Assembly (NCBI RefSeq): GCF_004683865.2
Contig: NZ_CP038439.1
Location: 293,501-357,500 of the forward strand
Origin: Paracoccus liaowanqingii
GTDB lineage: Bacteria; Pseudomonadota; Alphaproteobacteria; Rhodobacterales; Rhodobacteraceae
Length of the DNA stretch: 64,000 nucleotides
Reading direction: 5' to 3'
Shown here: positions 45,902 to 55,735 of the stretch, piece by piece
Layout of the letters: the number at the start of each line of letters is the position of its first letter
How positions within the stretch are numbered: position 1 is the first letter of the stretch
The notes under the pieces: generated by a model
Seen by the model: the letters and a program-made list of their open reading frames with translations, nothing else
Told to the model about the DNA's origin: nothing
Databases searched by the model: none
Made by a program: the position numbers and the translations under genes

Positions 45902-47113
45902 ATGCGTTTCATTCCCACACGACATTCGGGTCCGGCGGTCCCGCAGGCCGCGGCACTGACCTCCTGGGGGGTGCTGGTGGCCATTAGCCTGTGCCATATG
46001 GTCAATGACGTGATGCAATCGATGCTGGCGGCGATCTATCCGCTGCTGCAGGTCGAATTCGCGCTGTCCTACACCCAGATCGGGATCATGACATTCGCCT
46101 TCCAGGTCACGGCCTCGCTGCTGCAGCCGCTGATCGGCATGGCCACCGACCGCCATCCGCAGCCCCGCTCGCTGCCCTTCGGGATGATGTCCACCCTGAC
46201 CGGGGTGGTGCTTCTGGCCTTCGCGCAGCGCTACGAGATGCTGCTGGCGGGCGCGATGCTGATCGGCATCGGCTCGGCGGTCTTCCATCCCGAAAGCTCG
46301 CGGGTGGCGCGGCTGGCCTCGGGCGGGCGCTTCGGCACGGCGCAGTCGCTGTTCCAGCTGGGCGGCAATGGCGGGCAGGCGATGGGACCGCTGCTGGCGG
46401 CCTTCATCGTGGTGCCGCTCGGCCGCCCCGCCGTGGCGTGGTTCGCGGTCGCCGCGGCGCTTGGCGCCGCGATCCTGTGGCAGGTGGGAACCTGGGCCGA
46501 GGAACGCCGCCGCGCCAGTGCCGCCACCGCCGACCGGACCCTGCACCTGCCGCGCAAGACGGTCATCCGCGCCATCGCCGTGCTGGCCCTTCTGGTCTTC
46601 ACCAAGAACATCTACAGCGCCTCGATGACCAGCTATTTCACCTTCTTCACCATCGACAAGTTCGGCCTGTCGACCCAAGGGGCGCAGATCATGCTGTTCC
46701 TGTTCCTCGCCGGCATGGCGGGGGGCGTGATGCTGGGCGGCGTGATCGGCGACCGGGTGGGGCCCCTGACCGTCATCTGGGTGTCGATCCTGGGCGTGCT
46801 GCCCCTGACGCTGGCGCTGCCGCATGTCGGGCTGGTGCCCACGGGCATCCTCGCAGTGATGATCGGGCTGATCCTGGCCTCGGCCTTCCCCGCCATCGTG
46901 GTCTTCGCGCAGGAACTGGTGCCGGGCCGCACCGGCATGATCGCGGGGCTGTTCTTCGGCTTCTCCTTTGGCATGGGCGGGATCGCGGCGGCGGCGCTCG
47001 GCGTGCTGGCCGATTCGCGGGGGCTGGAGGCGGTCTTCCTGATCTGCTCGGTCCTGCCGGTGCTGGGCCTGCTGACCGTGCTGCTGCCGCGCGGCGCGGC
47101 GCAGCGCGCGTGA
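45902..47113 (+). CDS. MFS transporter, fosmidomycin-resistance (Fsr) type
   Basis: A 403-residue protein with twelve predicted spans. SLCHMVNDVMQSMLAAIYPL is the Fsr-type first helix with the SHxxND-like motif, then TQIGIMTFAFQVTASLLQPL, IGIGSAVFHPESSRVARLAS (another Fsr hallmark) and QSLFQLGGNGGQAMGPLLAA. These place it in the fosmidomycin-resistance family of drug:proton antiporters. The real substrate is unknown. It overlaps the next gene by GTGA, so the exporter and the GT90-type protein are likely co-translated. Confidence 0.9.
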   Translation: MRFIPTRHSGPAVPQAAALTSWGVLVAISLCHMVNDVMQSMLAAIYPLLQVEFALSYTQIGIMTFAFQVTASLLQPLIGMATDRHPQPRSLPFGMMSTLTGVVLLAFAQRYEMLLAGAMLIGIGSAVFHPESSRVARLASGGRFGTAQSLFQLGGNGGQAMGPLLAAFIVVPLGRPAVAWFAVAAALGAAILWQVGTWAEERRRASAATADRTLHLPRKTVIRAIAVLALLVFTKNIYSASMTSYFTFFTIDKFGLSTQGAQIMLFLFLAGMAGGVMLGGVIGDRVGPLTVIWVSILGVLPLTLALPHVGLVPTGILAVMIGLILASAFPAIVVFAQELVPGRTGMIAGLFFGFSFGMGGIAAAALGVLADSRGLEAVFLICSVLPVLGLLTVLLPRGAAQRA

Positions 47114-48831
47114 CGGACCCCGTCATCATCCATATCGGCCCCGACGGGCCCGTCGACCGGGCGCTGGCCAGGCTGTTCCGCGCCAACGGCCATGTCGCGG
47201 TCTGCCACGAGGGCGGGCGGCTGGCCTCGGACATCCTCTATGCGATGGGGCAGGGCACCGCGCCCCTGACCGACTGGCCGCAGGCGCGGCTTGTCGCGGG
47301 GCTGTTCCGGCACAAGCCGCTCTGGCGCCCGCCGCTCGAGGCGTGGCGCTGCGCCGCCTTCCTGCGCGACCGCCTGCCCCATGCCCTGTTCCTGCTGACC
47401 GTCCCCCCGGTCGAGCCCTGGTCGCTGACCCGCGTAGGCTCGGATGCGCTGGCCTGCCATGCCTTCGACCAGGCCCATCGCCCCGATCCGCTGCCCCCCG
47501 TCGCCCTGCCGGCCCTGTGGCAGGAACAGCTGCAGGACCATCTGGACCGGATGCAAGAGCTGTTCGCGGATGATCCGCGCCTGATCGTCGTGGATCTGGC
47601 GACCTGCCCCCCCGCCGATCTGGCCGCGCGGCTGGAGGGGGTCCTGCCTCTGCCCAAGGTGCCCGCCGCCCGCTGGCCCGACCCCGCCCCGCCGGCCTCG
47701 GGCGCGCGGCTGATGGCGCTCTTCGACCGGCCCGACCCACCCTCCGCCCCGCCGGGCTGGGCCGAGGATGTGGCCCGCTTCTGCCTGTCCGGGCTGGACC
47801 CGCAGGCGCCGGGCGGCATCGCGGGCCTCTCGCCCCTGGCCTGCCACTGGGACGGGCAGCAGGTCCGCACCCGCGGCGGCGCGCTGCGGCAGTTCACCGA
47901 AGTCGCGCCCCCCGGCCAGCCGCCTTTGGCCCTGGCGCGCGAGGGGCGGCATTTCAAGCTGGTCCGGGCCGAGGGCGTCCTCAACGACATCCTGCGCCTG
48001 GAGCGCCGCGACCCGGTCTGGATCGACATGGAGGACAGCCGTTGGTTCGGCAGCCCCCAAGGCGAGCCGCTGGACCGCCCCGTCCTCTGCCACAACCGCC
48101 GCGCGGGGGCGGTGAACGCGGTCCTCTGGCCCTTGCCCGACCAGCACGCCATCGGCCTGCCGGGCTTCGACCCCGCCAGCCCCCCCGACGACATCCCCTT
48201 CGACGAGAAGGAGGACCGGCTGGTCTGGCGCGGCATGATCTCGGGCTCGGAAATGAGCCCCGGGGTCCGGCCCCGCTCCGCCAGCCATTCCTGGCTCGCC
48301 CGCCTGTCCGAGGCCGCCACCCCCGAGGCGCGCGAGGCCGCGTGGGACGGCCTCTGCCGCACCAACCGCATGGACTTCATCCGGCGCTTCCAGGGTCATC
48401 CCGACATGGATGTGGGCATCGTCATGGCCCATGCCTTCCGCGCCTACGCGCAGGACCCGCTGCTGGCCCCCTATTGCCGCCCGCGCATGACCCGCGCCCA
48501 GATGCGCCGCTTCCGCTATCAGCTCTGCCTGACGGGCTACGACCACGGCTCGAACTTCATCCCGGCGCTGGACAGCCATTCGGTGCTGCTGGCCGAGGAT
48601 GACGGCTGGCAGGTCTTCTATTCCGGGCGCTTCCGGCCCTGGCAGCATTTCATCCCGGTGGCCCGCCACCTGACCGACCTCGAGGAGAAGCTGGCCTGGG
48701 CCCGCGCCCACCCGGACGACTGCCGCGCCATGTCGCAGGCCGCCCGGACCGAGGCCGCGCATCTGCGCGACCCCACGGCCCGCGTCCGGCTGATGCAGCT
48801 GATCCTCGACGGGCTGGCGCAGGCGCGCTAG
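47110..48831 (+). CDS. GT90 glycosyltransferase with degenerate sulfotransferase-like N-terminus
   Basis: A 573-residue protein starting at GTG within the upstream stop. The C-terminal half (about 240-560) matches glycosyltransferase family 90/CAP10-like proteins: FNEKEDRLVWRGM-like text here reads FDEKEDRLVWRGMISGSEM, followed by YDHGSNFIPALDSHSVLLAE and VFYSGRFRPWQHFIPVARHL. The N-terminus begins VIIHIGPDGPVDRALARLFR, which resembles the HIG.HKTGTT loop of bacterial sulfotransferases but lacks the Lys-x-Gly-Thr-Thr phosphosulfate-binding residues. The pairing suggests modification of a surface glycan, with the first domain perhaps only structural. Function is inferred. Confidence 0.78.
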   Translation: MTDPVIIHIGPDGPVDRALARLFRANGHVAVCHEGGRLASDILYAMGQGTAPLTDWPQARLVAGLFRHKPLWRPPLEAWRCAAFLRDRLPHALFLLTVPPVEPWSLTRVGSDALACHAFDQAHRPDPLPPVALPALWQEQLQDHLDRMQELFADDPRLIVVDLATCPPADLAARLEGVLPLPKVPAARWPDPAPPASGARLMALFDRPDPPSAPPGWAEDVARFCLSGLDPQAPGGIAGLSPLACHWDGQQVRTRGGALRQFTEVAPPGQPPLALAREGRHFKLVRAEGVLNDILRLERRDPVWIDMEDSRWFGSPQGEPLDRPVLCHNRRAGAVNAVLWPLPDQHAIGLPGFDPASPPDDIPFDEKEDRLVWRGMISGSEMSPGVRPRSASHSWLARLSEAATPEAREAAWDGLCRTNRMDFIRRFQGHPDMDVGIVMAHAFRAYAQDPLLAPYCRPRMTRAQMRRFRYQLCLTGYDHGSNFIPALDSHSVLLAEDDGWQVFYSGRFRPWQHFIPVARHLTDLEEKLAWARAHPDDCRAMSQAARTEAAHLRDPTARVRLMQLILDGLAQAR

Positions 48832-48841
48832 AACCGCCGCC

Positions 48842-49321
48842 ATGACCACGATCCGCATCGAAGCCCTGACCGCCGCCGCCTTCGCCCCCTTCGGCGAGGT
48901 GCTGGCCCCCCGCGCCACCGCCGACCGCCTGATCAACGCGGGCCGGTGCGAGCGTCACCACGCCCTGGCCACCGTCGAGCGCGGCGGGGGCGAGGCGATC
49001 CTGTCGATCTTCCGCAGCGCGCCCGTCAGCCTGCCCCATGACTGCACGCTGCTGGAACGCCACCCCCTGGGCTCGCAGGCCTTCATGCCGCTCGGCCCCG
49101 ATCCCTGGCTGTCGGTCGTGGCCCCTGATCTCGATGGCCGCCCCGGCACGCCCCGCGCCTTCCTGGTGCCCGCGGGCACCGGCGTGAACCTGCGCGCGGG
49201 CACCTGGCACGGCGTCCTGACGCCCCTGGACCGCGCCGCCGATTTCCTGGTCGTCGACCGCGAGGGGACGGGCACCAATCTGGACGAAGTCACCATCCCC
49301 GCGGTGCGGATCACCGCATGA
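48842..49321 (+). CDS. allA: Ureidoglycolate lyase
   Basis: A 159-residue cupin enzyme of purine (allantoin) catabolism that splits ureidoglycolate into glyoxylate and urea. EALTAAAFAPFGEVLAPRAT, INAGRCERHHALATVERGGG, LLERHPLGSQAFMPLGPDPW, and GVNLRAGTWHGVLTPLDRAA with the conserved HG of the metal/substrate site are typical AllA blocks. No other allantoin gene is present in the window. It has no clear ribosome-binding site and its stop overlaps rnhB by ATGA. Confidence 0.88.
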   Translation: MTTIRIEALTAAAFAPFGEVLAPRATADRLINAGRCERHHALATVERGGGEAILSIFRSAPVSLPHDCTLLERHPLGSQAFMPLGPDPWLSVVAPDLDGRPGTPRAFLVPAGTGVNLRAGTWHGVLTPLDRAADFLVVDREGTGTNLDEVTIPAVRITA

Positions 49322-49945
49322 CCCCCGACTATGCCTTCGAAGCCGAGGCCCTCGCCCGGGGCGCGCGCCGGGTGGCGGGCGTGGACGAGGCCGGGCGCGG
49401 CCCGCTGGCGGGCCCGGTGACGGCGGCGGCGGTGATCCTGGATCCCGCCAACATCCCGCCCGGCCTCAACGACAGCAAGCAGCTGACCGCCAGGCGCCGC
49501 GAGGCGCTTGCCCTCTGGCTGATGGCGCATTGCGACTGGTCCGTGGCCCATGTCGACGTGGCCCAGATCGACGCGCTCAACATCCTGCGTGCCAGCCATC
49601 TCGCCATGTGTCGCGCGCTGGCCGGGCTGCGCCAACGCCCCTGCCACGTGCTGGTCGACGGCAACATGCTGCCCCGCGACCTGGACCTGCCCGCCACGGC
49701 CGTGGTCAAGGGCGACGCGCGCTGTGTGAGCATCGCCGCCGCCTCGGTCCTGGCCAAGGTGACGCGCGACCGCATCATGGTGGATTTGGCGCAACAGCAC
49801 CCCGGATATGGCTGGGAGGCGAATGCCGGTTACCCCACTCCGGCGCACAAGCGCGCCCTGCTAGATCTGGGGGTAACCCCACATCATAGGCGCAGCTTCG
49901 CCCCCGTCCACAATATCTTGTGTAAAGCGCAATTGATAAGTGGCT

Positions 49946-49947
<2 letters not shown>
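49318..49947 (+). CDS. rnhB: Ribonuclease HII
   Basis: A 209-residue endonuclease that removes RNA embedded in DNA. VAGVDEAGRGPLAGPVTAAA holds the catalytic Asp-Glu pair, LVDGNMLPRDL the third acid, and SIAAASVLAKVTRDRIM the fourth region (DRIM). YPTPAHKRALLDLGVTPHHR is the usual C-terminal motif. The gene is immediately upstream of ccrM, an arrangement often conserved in alphaproteobacteria. Confidence 0.95.
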
Positions 49948-51168
<1,221 letters not shown>

Positions 51169-51224
51169 CCCCATTCCCTTCGCCAGTTCCGGCCCGCGCC
51201 TCGGGCGCCGCCGGAACCACCTTG

Positions 51225-51253
51225 CCCCGCCATGTCCGCATGGCGGGGTTTTT
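51225..51253 (+). terminator. Intrinsic terminator after ccrM
   Basis: CCCCGCCATG (51225-51234) and CATGGCGGGG (51239-51248) form a perfect 10-bp stem with a TCCG loop, followed by five T. It lies 57 bases after the ccrM stop. Confidence 0.88.
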
Positions 51254-51314
51254 CAGTTGGGCGCCCGTCCGTGCCCCGCCTCAGCCCGCGACCCGGCTCA
51301 GTCCACGACCCGGC

Positions 51315-51860
51315 TCAGCCCGTCATCCGCTTCAGCGTGCCGTCGCGCAGCACGACCTGATGCAGGACCGCCATCGCGATATGGCCCAGGATCAGCACGC
51401 CCATGATCCAGGCCAGTTCGCCATGGAAGTTGCTGCCGATGGCGGTGGCGGTGGCCACCACCTCGTCGGGGCTGCGCGGTGCGAAGATCTGGAAGCCGAA
51501 GGGCGCGAAGGCCCGCTCGTTGCCCCAAGCGCGCAGCAGCGCCGCCGAGGGCACCGCCAGCATCAGCGCATACAGCGTGAAATGCCCCAGCCTGACCGCA
51601 TAGCCCCGCAGCCCCGGCCCATGCGCCGGGCGCCGGCCGCGATTGACCAGCGCCCAGACCGCCCGCGCCACGATCAGCACGAACAGAATCGTGCCGACCT
51701 GCGTGTGGTTGGCCGACAGGGCGGCGGCCAGCGGGCTGTCCTCGCCCAGGATCCTCTCGCTCAGCATGCCGCCGAACTGCCACAGCATCAGCGCCGCGAC
51801 GGCCCAGTGAAAGGCCCGTGAGACGGCGCCATAGCGCGCCGTGCTGTCCCGGATCGTCAT
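51315..51860 (-). CDS. Cytochrome b561
   Basis: A 181-residue inner-membrane dihaem protein of the bacterial b561 type (YceJ-like). Four hydrophobic helices carry His residues (SRAFHWAVAALMLWQFGGML, ANHTQVGTILFVLIVARAVW, RLGHFTLYALMLAVPSAALL, GHIAMAVLHQVVLRDGTLKR). Helix ends with the expected haem ligands are present. I favour the ATG at 51860 after AGGAGA; a GTG at 51869 directly abuts the site. Such proteins pass electrons between quinol and superoxide or other acceptors. Partner unknown. Confidence 0.88.
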   Translation of the reverse strand: MTIRDSTARYGAVSRAFHWAVAALMLWQFGGMLSERILGEDSPLAAALSANHTQVGTILFVLIVARAVWALVNRGRRPAHGPGLRGYAVRLGHFTLYALMLAVPSAALLRAWGNERAFAPFGFQIFAPRSPDEVVATATAIGSNFHGELAWIMGVLILGHIAMAVLHQVVLRDGTLKRMTG

Positions 51861-51869
51861 CGTCGTCAC

Positions 51870-52168
51870 TCTCCTGCCAAGATCCGCCGCAGGGCGGCAA
51901 AGGGGACATGCCCGAGGCTTCGGAAGACCGCGACCCGGGCGCGCGATTGCGCCGGAACGTCCGGAGGTCAGCGCCGCCCGGAGGTTCCGGCGCCGATCAT
52001 GCCAGATTCGCTGATCCTGGCAATTCTTTCCGGGACCGCGCGCCGGCGGTGTATGCCCTGTGCCGCACCTGTGCCGGCCCGGTGCACGCCCCGTGCGACG
52101 CCAGACCCAGAAATTGCAGGCATTTCCGGCGTCCCGCGGTCACCGTTGCGGCTTGCACCGCACGCTGG
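51870..52168. other. Intergenic stretch without a recognisable gene
   Basis: These 299 bases separate the cytochrome b561 start from the alkB stop. Open frames here are short and lack family resemblance. I see no tRNA, terminator with T-run or repeat. The right half holds short GC repeats such as GCACC/GGTGC only. Confidence 0.5.
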
Positions 52169-53320
52169 TCACAAAGCGTTGCGCGGCATCGGCAGGCTGC
52201 CGTCGTTATAGGCAGACCAGTCCTCGATCTCGGGATAGAACTGCCGGCGCCAGGCGCGGACCCGGGGGTTCATGCGCCGCCGCCACAGGGGCGGCACCAT
52301 CGCCAGGAAGGTCATCGCCGGATAGCCCATCGGCAGCTGCGGCGCCTCGTCGGGCGCATAGGTCTGCAGCAAGGGAAAGCGGCGGTCGGGCTTGGTGTGG
52401 TGGTCGGAATGGCGCTGCAGGTTGATCAGCAGCCAGTTGGTCGCCATGTGGCTGGCGTTCCAGCTGTGGCGCGGCCGGACGGGCTCGTAGCGGCCCTCGC
52501 CCAGATGCTTGCGCGACAGCCCGTAATGCTCGACATAGTTGGTCAGTTCCAGCTGCCAGACGGCGATGAAGGCCTGGAACACGAACAGCCCCAGCCCGAC
52601 CCAGCCCGCCAGGATCACCGCCAGCGCCAGCATCCCCAGCTGCAGCGCGGCGTAGCGCCAGAAGGGGTTGCGGCGGTCCAGGGGCGTCTTGCCCGCGCGG
52701 GCCAGGAACCGCGTCTCGGCGGCCCATGCGCTGCGCGGCCCGTCGGTCAGCACGCGCCAGAAGAAGCGGTGAAACCCCTCGTTGTAGCGCGCCGAGACCG
52801 CGTCGCGCGGCGTCGAGACCCAGGAATGATGGACCAGCAGATGCTCGGTCCGGAAATGCGAATACAGCACCGAGGCCAGCAGCAGATCGCCCAGCCAGCG
52901 CTCGGACGGGGTCTTCTGGTGCAGCAGTTCATGGGAATAGACGATGCCCACGCTGCCCGAGACGACGCCGATGGCGAAGAACAGACCCAGGGCCTCCCAT
53001 CCCGACAGGTGGTCGGTGGAGCCGACCAGCCACAGGTTGCCGAAGATCGCCGCGAATTGCAGCGGGAACCAGACCAGCGTCACGGCGCGGTGCCAGAACA
53101 GCTGGTCGGTCGCCGTCTCGGGGTCGGGATTGTCCTCGTTCCGGCCCAGGACGCCGTCCATCGCGGTGGTCAGGTACCACGCATAGACCGGCACCAGCAG
53201 CCACCACCAGGCGCCCTGCCAGGCGGCCAGCGCGATCAGCGGGATCAGCGCCACGGACAGCCAGAAGGGCGCGGCAGAGGGCAGGCGGGAGGGGCCGGGA
53301 TGGGGGGGCGAGTCGCTCAT
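52169..53320 (-). CDS. alkB: Alkane 1-monooxygenase (AlkB family)
   Basis: A 383-residue integral-membrane di-iron hydroxylase. The three histidine boxes are HELLH (His130, His134), EHLLVHH (His160, His164, His165) and LQRHSDHH (His304, His307, His308). The NYVEHYG signature (261-267) typical of AlkB is present. The second box (EHLLVHHSWVSTPRD) departs from the common EHNRGHH form. About six hydrophobic helices are predicted. It needs rubredoxin and rubredoxin reductase; neither gene is next to it. Substrate is probably a medium-chain alkane or related chain, but the box 2 change makes that uncertain. Confidence 0.9.
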   Translation of the reverse strand: MSDSPPHPGPSRLPSAAPFWLSVALIPLIALAAWQGAWWWLLVPVYAWYLTTAMDGVLGRNEDNPDPETATDQLFWHRAVTLVWFPLQFAAIFGNLWLVGSTDHLSGWEALGLFFAIGVVSGSVGIVYSHELLHQKTPSERWLGDLLLASVLYSHFRTEHLLVHHSWVSTPRDAVSARYNEGFHRFFWRVLTDGPRSAWAAETRFLARAGKTPLDRRNPFWRYAALQLGMLALAVILAGWVGLGLFVFQAFIAVWQLELTNYVEHYGLSRKHLGEGRYEPVRPRHSWNASHMATNWLLINLQRHSDHHTKPDRRFPLLQTYAPDEAPQLPMGYPAMTFLAMVPPLWRRRMNPRVRAWRRQFYPEIEDWSAYNDGSLPMPRNAL

Positions 53321-53330
53321 GTGCGGGACG

Positions 53331-54356
53331 TTATCCCCGAAGCTGCGGCTGCGCCATATCCCAGACCTTGCGCATCAGGCCGGGCAGGGCATCCCGGTCG
53401 ATCTGCCGCAGGCGGACCAGCTCTCCGCGCGTCGGATTGCCGGTCAGATCGCCGATCTGCACCGTCAGGTCCAGCGTGAAATGGGTGAAGACGTGGCGCA
53501 CCTGCCCGATCTCGCGCCAGCGGGCCGGTCCGGGGGGCGGCAGATCGCGCCCGTCCCAACCCGCCGAGGGAAAGGCCAGCGTGCCGCCCAGCAGCCCCTT
53601 GGGCGGGCGATGCTCCAGCAGCAGCGAGGCACCTTGGCGTGCTAGCCAGACCGTGCCCTGCCGCAGGGGCTTGGGCGCCTTGGGGGTCTTCAGCGGCAGG
53701 TCGGCGGCGATGCCCTGCGCGCGGGCATCGCAATGCGCGTTCACCGGGCACAGCGCGCAGACGGGCCGTCGCGGCGTGCAGATCGTCGCGCCCAGATCCA
53801 TCATCGCCTGCGCGTAATCCCCGGGCCGCTGCCGGGGCGTCAGGGTCTCCGCCAGCGTCACCAGCTCGGGCTTGGCGCGGGGCAGCGGCGTCTGCACGGC
53901 GAACAGGCGCGAGACCACGCGTTCCACATTGCCGTCCACCACCGTCTCGGGGCGGTCGAAGGCGATGGCCGCGATCGCTGCCGAGGTATAGGGGCCGATG
54001 CCGGGCAGGGCGGACAGCCCTGCGCGCGTGTCGGGAAAGCCGCCCAGATCCGCCACGGCGCGGGCGCAGGCCAGCAGGTTGCGGGCGCGGGCATAGTAGC
54101 CAAGCCCGGCCCATTCGCCCATCACCTGCGCGTCGGGCGCAGCGGCCAGCGCCTGCACCGTGGGCCAGATCGTCGTGAAGCGCAGGAAATACGCCTTGAC
54201 CGCCGCGACCGTCGTCTGCTGCAGCATCACCTCGGACAGCCAGATGCGATAGGGATCGGGGGCGGGGCCGTTGGGCGGCATGCGCCAGGGCAGGGCGCGG
54301 GCGTGGCGGTCGTACCAGGCCAGAAGGTCGGGGGAGATCACCTTGCTGTCACGCAA
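53331..54356 (-). CDS. mutY: A/G-specific adenine glycosylase MutY
   Basis: A 341-residue base-excision enzyme that removes adenine opposite 8-oxoguanine. The helix-hairpin-helix LSALPGIGPYTSAAIAAIAF, catalytic Glu42 (SEVMLQQTTV) and Asp140 (TVVDGNVERV), and the iron-sulfur cysteines 192, 199, 202 and 208 (C-X6-C-X2-C-X5-C) are intact. The C-terminal third is the Nudix-like domain recognising 8-oxoG. The frame opens at a TTG (54356); a GTG at 54341 is the other possible start, with a stop codon just upstream of the TTG. It ends ten bases upstream of the alkB start. Confidence 0.94.
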   Translation of the reverse strand: MRDSKVISPDLLAWYDRHARALPWRMPPNGPAPDPYRIWLSEVMLQQTTVAAVKAYFLRFTTIWPTVQALAAAPDAQVMGEWAGLGYYARARNLLACARAVADLGGFPDTRAGLSALPGIGPYTSAAIAAIAFDRPETVVDGNVERVVSRLFAVQTPLPRAKPELVTLAETLTPRQRPGDYAQAMMDLGATICTPRRPVCALCPVNAHCDARAQGIAADLPLKTPKAPKPLRQGTVWLARQGASLLLEHRPPKGLLGGTLAFPSAGWDGRDLPPPGPARWREIGQVRHVFTHFTLDLTVQIGDLTGNPTRGELVRLRQIDRDALPGLMRKVWDMAQPQLRG

Positions 54357-54441
54357 TTATGTGGGTTCTTTCGGACGGGCGCGCTTTCATCCGGGGGGAT
54401 GGCTGGCTAAGGATGAGGGCGTGATAGCAGCAAAGGCGCCC

Positions 54442-54966
54442 ATGGCCCACCCGTCCGGCAACTCGAAAGCTCCGTTCCGTCGCCGCAGCCGCGGCTTCCA
54501 GGCGGCGGCCACGCTGCTGGCCGACCGCGTGCAGAAGGCGGCCGAGGGACGGGGATTCGCCGTGGCCCGCCTGCTGACCAACTGGGCCGAGATCGCGGGA
54601 CCGCAGCTGGCCGCCGTGACGCGCCCCGTGCGCGTCAGCCATTCGCGCGGCGGGTTCGGCGCCACGCTGACGCTGCTGACCACCGGGCCGATGGCGCCCA
54701 TGGTGGAAATGCAGCTGCCGCAGCTGCGCGACCGGGTGAACGCCTGCTACGGCTACAACGCCGTGCAGCGGATCACCCTGACCCAGACCGCCGCCTCGGG
54801 CTTTGCCGAGGGGCAGGCGGCCTTCGCCCATGCGCCGCGCGCGCCCAAGGCCCCCGATCCGGCGCTGCTGGCCCGGGCCGAGGGCGTGGCGCAGCAGTTC
54901 ACCGATCCGACCTTGGCTCAGGCCATGGCGCAGCTGGCGCTGAACGTCGCCAGCCGCAGGACCTGA
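54442..54966 (+). CDS. DUF721 domain protein (DciA-like)
   Basis: A 174-residue basic protein. A poly-basic N-terminus (SKAPFRRRSRGFQAAATLLA) leads to the DUF721 core: LLTNWAEIAGPQLAAVTRPV, RVSHSRGGFGATLTLLTTGP and PQLRDRVNACYGYNAVQRIT. Family members such as DciA bind nucleic acid and can load replicative helicase, but alphaproteobacterial DUF721 proteins vary. I chose the ATG at 54442, preceded by AAAGG; a GTG at 54421 is possible. It is divergent from mutY and lies upstream of a DsbA-like gene. Confidence 0.75.
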   Translation: MAHPSGNSKAPFRRRSRGFQAAATLLADRVQKAAEGRGFAVARLLTNWAEIAGPQLAAVTRPVRVSHSRGGFGATLTLLTTGPMAPMVEMQLPQLRDRVNACYGYNAVQRITLTQTAASGFAEGQAAFAHAPRAPKAPDPALLARAEGVAQQFTDPTLAQAMAQLALNVASRRT

Positions 54967-55000
54967 CCGACCCGACATGACAACCCTGAAAGGACGTCCC

Positions 55001-55621
55001 ATGTTTCTCCGCTCTGCCGCGACCGTCTTCGCGCTGACCCTGGCCGCCCCCGTCCTGGCCCAGGAGGCCGCCACCCCCGAGACCCTGCCCGACATCGCGC
55101 AGGGGGCCGAGGACGCGCCCGTGACCCTGATCGAATATGCCAGCTTCACCTGCGGGCATTGCGCGAACTTCCACAGCGACGTCTATCCGCAGCTGAAGGC
55201 CGACTACATCGACACCGGCATGGTCCGCTTCGTGCAGCGCGACGTGTATTTCGACCAGCCGGGCCTGTGGGCCGGGATCCTGGCGCGCTGCGGCGGGGAC
55301 GACAAGTTCTACCCGGTGGCCGACATGCTGTTCGACGAGCAGGCCACCTGGCTGGCCGGCGGCACCGGCGACGAGATCGCCGCCAATCTGCGCCGCATCG
55401 GCCTGAAGGCCGGGATGACCGAGGACCAGATGACCGCCTGCTGGAACGACACCGGCAAGGTCGAGCAGCTGATCGCGACCTTCCAGGCGAATGCCACCGC
55501 CGACGAGATCGAGGCCACCCCGACCTTCATCATCGGCGGAGAGAAGGTCTCGAACCAGCCGTGGGAAAGCATGAAGGCCGTCATCGACGAGAAGCTGGCC
55601 GAGGCCCAGCCCGCCGAATAA
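55001..55621 (+). CDS. DsbA-family thiol:disulfide oxidoreductase
   Basis: A 206-residue periplasmic oxidoreductase. Signal peptide MFLRSAATVFALTLAAPVLA is followed by a thioredoxin fold with active site Cys51-Gly-His-Cys54 (YASFTCGHCANFHSD) and a cis-Pro region EATPTFIIGGEKVSNQPW. The alpha-helical insertion sits between. CGHC active sites favour oxidase or isomerase action on secreted proteins. GAAAGGA precedes the ATG at 55001. It follows the DUF721 gene by 35 bases and may share its transcript. Confidence 0.88.
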   Translation: MFLRSAATVFALTLAAPVLAQEAATPETLPDIAQGAEDAPVTLIEYASFTCGHCANFHSDVYPQLKADYIDTGMVRFVQRDVYFDQPGLWAGILARCGGDDKFYPVADMLFDEQATWLAGGTGDEIAANLRRIGLKAGMTEDQMTACWNDTGKVEQLIATFQANATADEIEATPTFIIGGEKVSNQPWESMKAVIDEKLAEAQPAE

Positions 55622-55626
55622 GGGCC

Positions 55627-55676
55627 GACCGGCGCCCTTTGGCCGGTCCCTTTCCGGATGATTGAATTTCATCCGG
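55627..55676. terminator. Two hairpins between dsbA-like gene and mscL
   Basis: GACCGGC/GCCGGTC (55627-55633, 55642-55648) and CCGGATGA/TCATCCGG (55654-55661, 55669-55676) form perfect stems. The first, followed by CCCTTTCC, may terminate the dsbA-like transcript. The second, with a TTGAATT loop, is 59 bases upstream of mscL. Confidence 0.5.
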
Positions 55677-55735
55677 ACCGACGGCACAGTTCACGCGCGG
55701 CCCCCGGGGTCGCGCGTCATCAGGGACCGTCCGTC

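Noticed and set aside
46633..48936. 767-residue open frame on the minus strand opposite the MFS and GT90 genes
   Set aside because: High GC leaves long antisense frames open. It is rich in Arg, Gly, Ala and Gln, has no family motif and lies over two well-supported genes.
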